Assembly: GCA_031290955.1 (NCBI GenBank)
Contig: JAISLJ010000184.1
Location: 1-5,410, forward strand
Origin: Zoogloeaceae bacterium
GTDB lineage: Bacteria; Pseudomonadota; Gammaproteobacteria; Burkholderiales; Rhodocyclaceae
Reading direction: 5' to 3'
Length of the DNA stretch: 5,410 nucleotides
Under the pieces are notes generated by a model, which ran no database searches, was not told where the DNA came from, and was given only the letters and a program-made list of their open reading frames with translations. Position 1 is the stretch's first letter, and every line of letters starts with the position of its first letter. Made by a program: the position numbers and the translations under genes. Shown in pieces: positions 5,410-5,410 of the stretch.

Positions 5410-5410
5410 C

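Larger units (their letters stand above)
4789..5410. other. Gene-free mosaic of short palindromic repeats downstream of xseA
   Basis: About 620 bp with no convincing gene; open frames crossing it are GC-driven and run through repeats. It holds an 18-nt direct repeat pair (4794 and 5265), one right arm (4871-4905) and two left arms (5008-5040, 5047-5081) of the CATTGCGAGG repeat, and a double-hairpin element (5144-5192). The hairpin after xseA (4799-4811) has no T-tract, so no standard terminator is evident. From about 5290 to 5410 I see no repeats; this part may be the leader of a gene beyond the window. Confidence 0.65.

Noticed and set aside
5376..5410. Possible start of a riboswitch (glycine type) from the CAGAGA...GAGAGAGCC wording
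   Set aside because: The resemblance is only to short purine words; no paired stems or conserved core could be built, and the sequence ends at the window edge.

Overview
The window reads as a piece of chromosome from a GC-rich, facultatively anaerobic proteobacterium, most likely a betaproteobacterium (Rhodocyclales or Nitrosomonadales type). This rests on protein style (UbiV, a UbiH-like hydroxylase, S20 and XseA), the weak TTG-17-TAnnAT style promoter of rpsT, and abundant short intergenic palindromes. The assignment is inference; no database search was possible.

Layout from left to right: (1) the last 40 codons of a + strand AAA-ATPase-like/PD-(D/E)XK nuclease protein (DUF1703 type); (2) a gene-free, partly AT-rich stretch of about 460 bp with a degenerate repeat and a full-length 80-bp inverted repeat; (3) ubiV (+), a 4Fe-4S U32-family protein of O2-independent ubiquinone synthesis; (4) convergent with it, 15 bp between the stop codons, a UbiH/UbiF/COQ6-family FAD hydroxylase (-), the O2-dependent counterpart; (5) a 15-nt tandem repeat array covering the start of that hydroxylase gene; (6) rpsT (-), ribosomal protein S20, with a recognisable promoter; (7) a divergent intergenic region of 284 bp with two perfect hairpins; (8) xseA (+), exodeoxyribonuclease VII large subunit, whose 3' end carries two more units of the same 15-nt repeat; (9) a gene-free stretch of about 620 bp that is a mosaic of short palindromic repeats, ending in a possible ribosome binding site for a gene beyond the window.

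Functionally, ubiV and the FAD hydroxylase both serve hydroxylation of the ubiquinone ring, one without oxygen and one with it, which suits an organism switching between respiration on O2 and on another acceptor such as nitrate. UbiU, the usual partner of UbiV, is not next to it here. rpsT and xseA are housekeeping genes. I found no CRISPR array, tRNA, rRNA, transposase or clearly new multi-gene system. The most unusual feature is the repeat content, especially the 15-nt unit shared by the ends of two unrelated genes.
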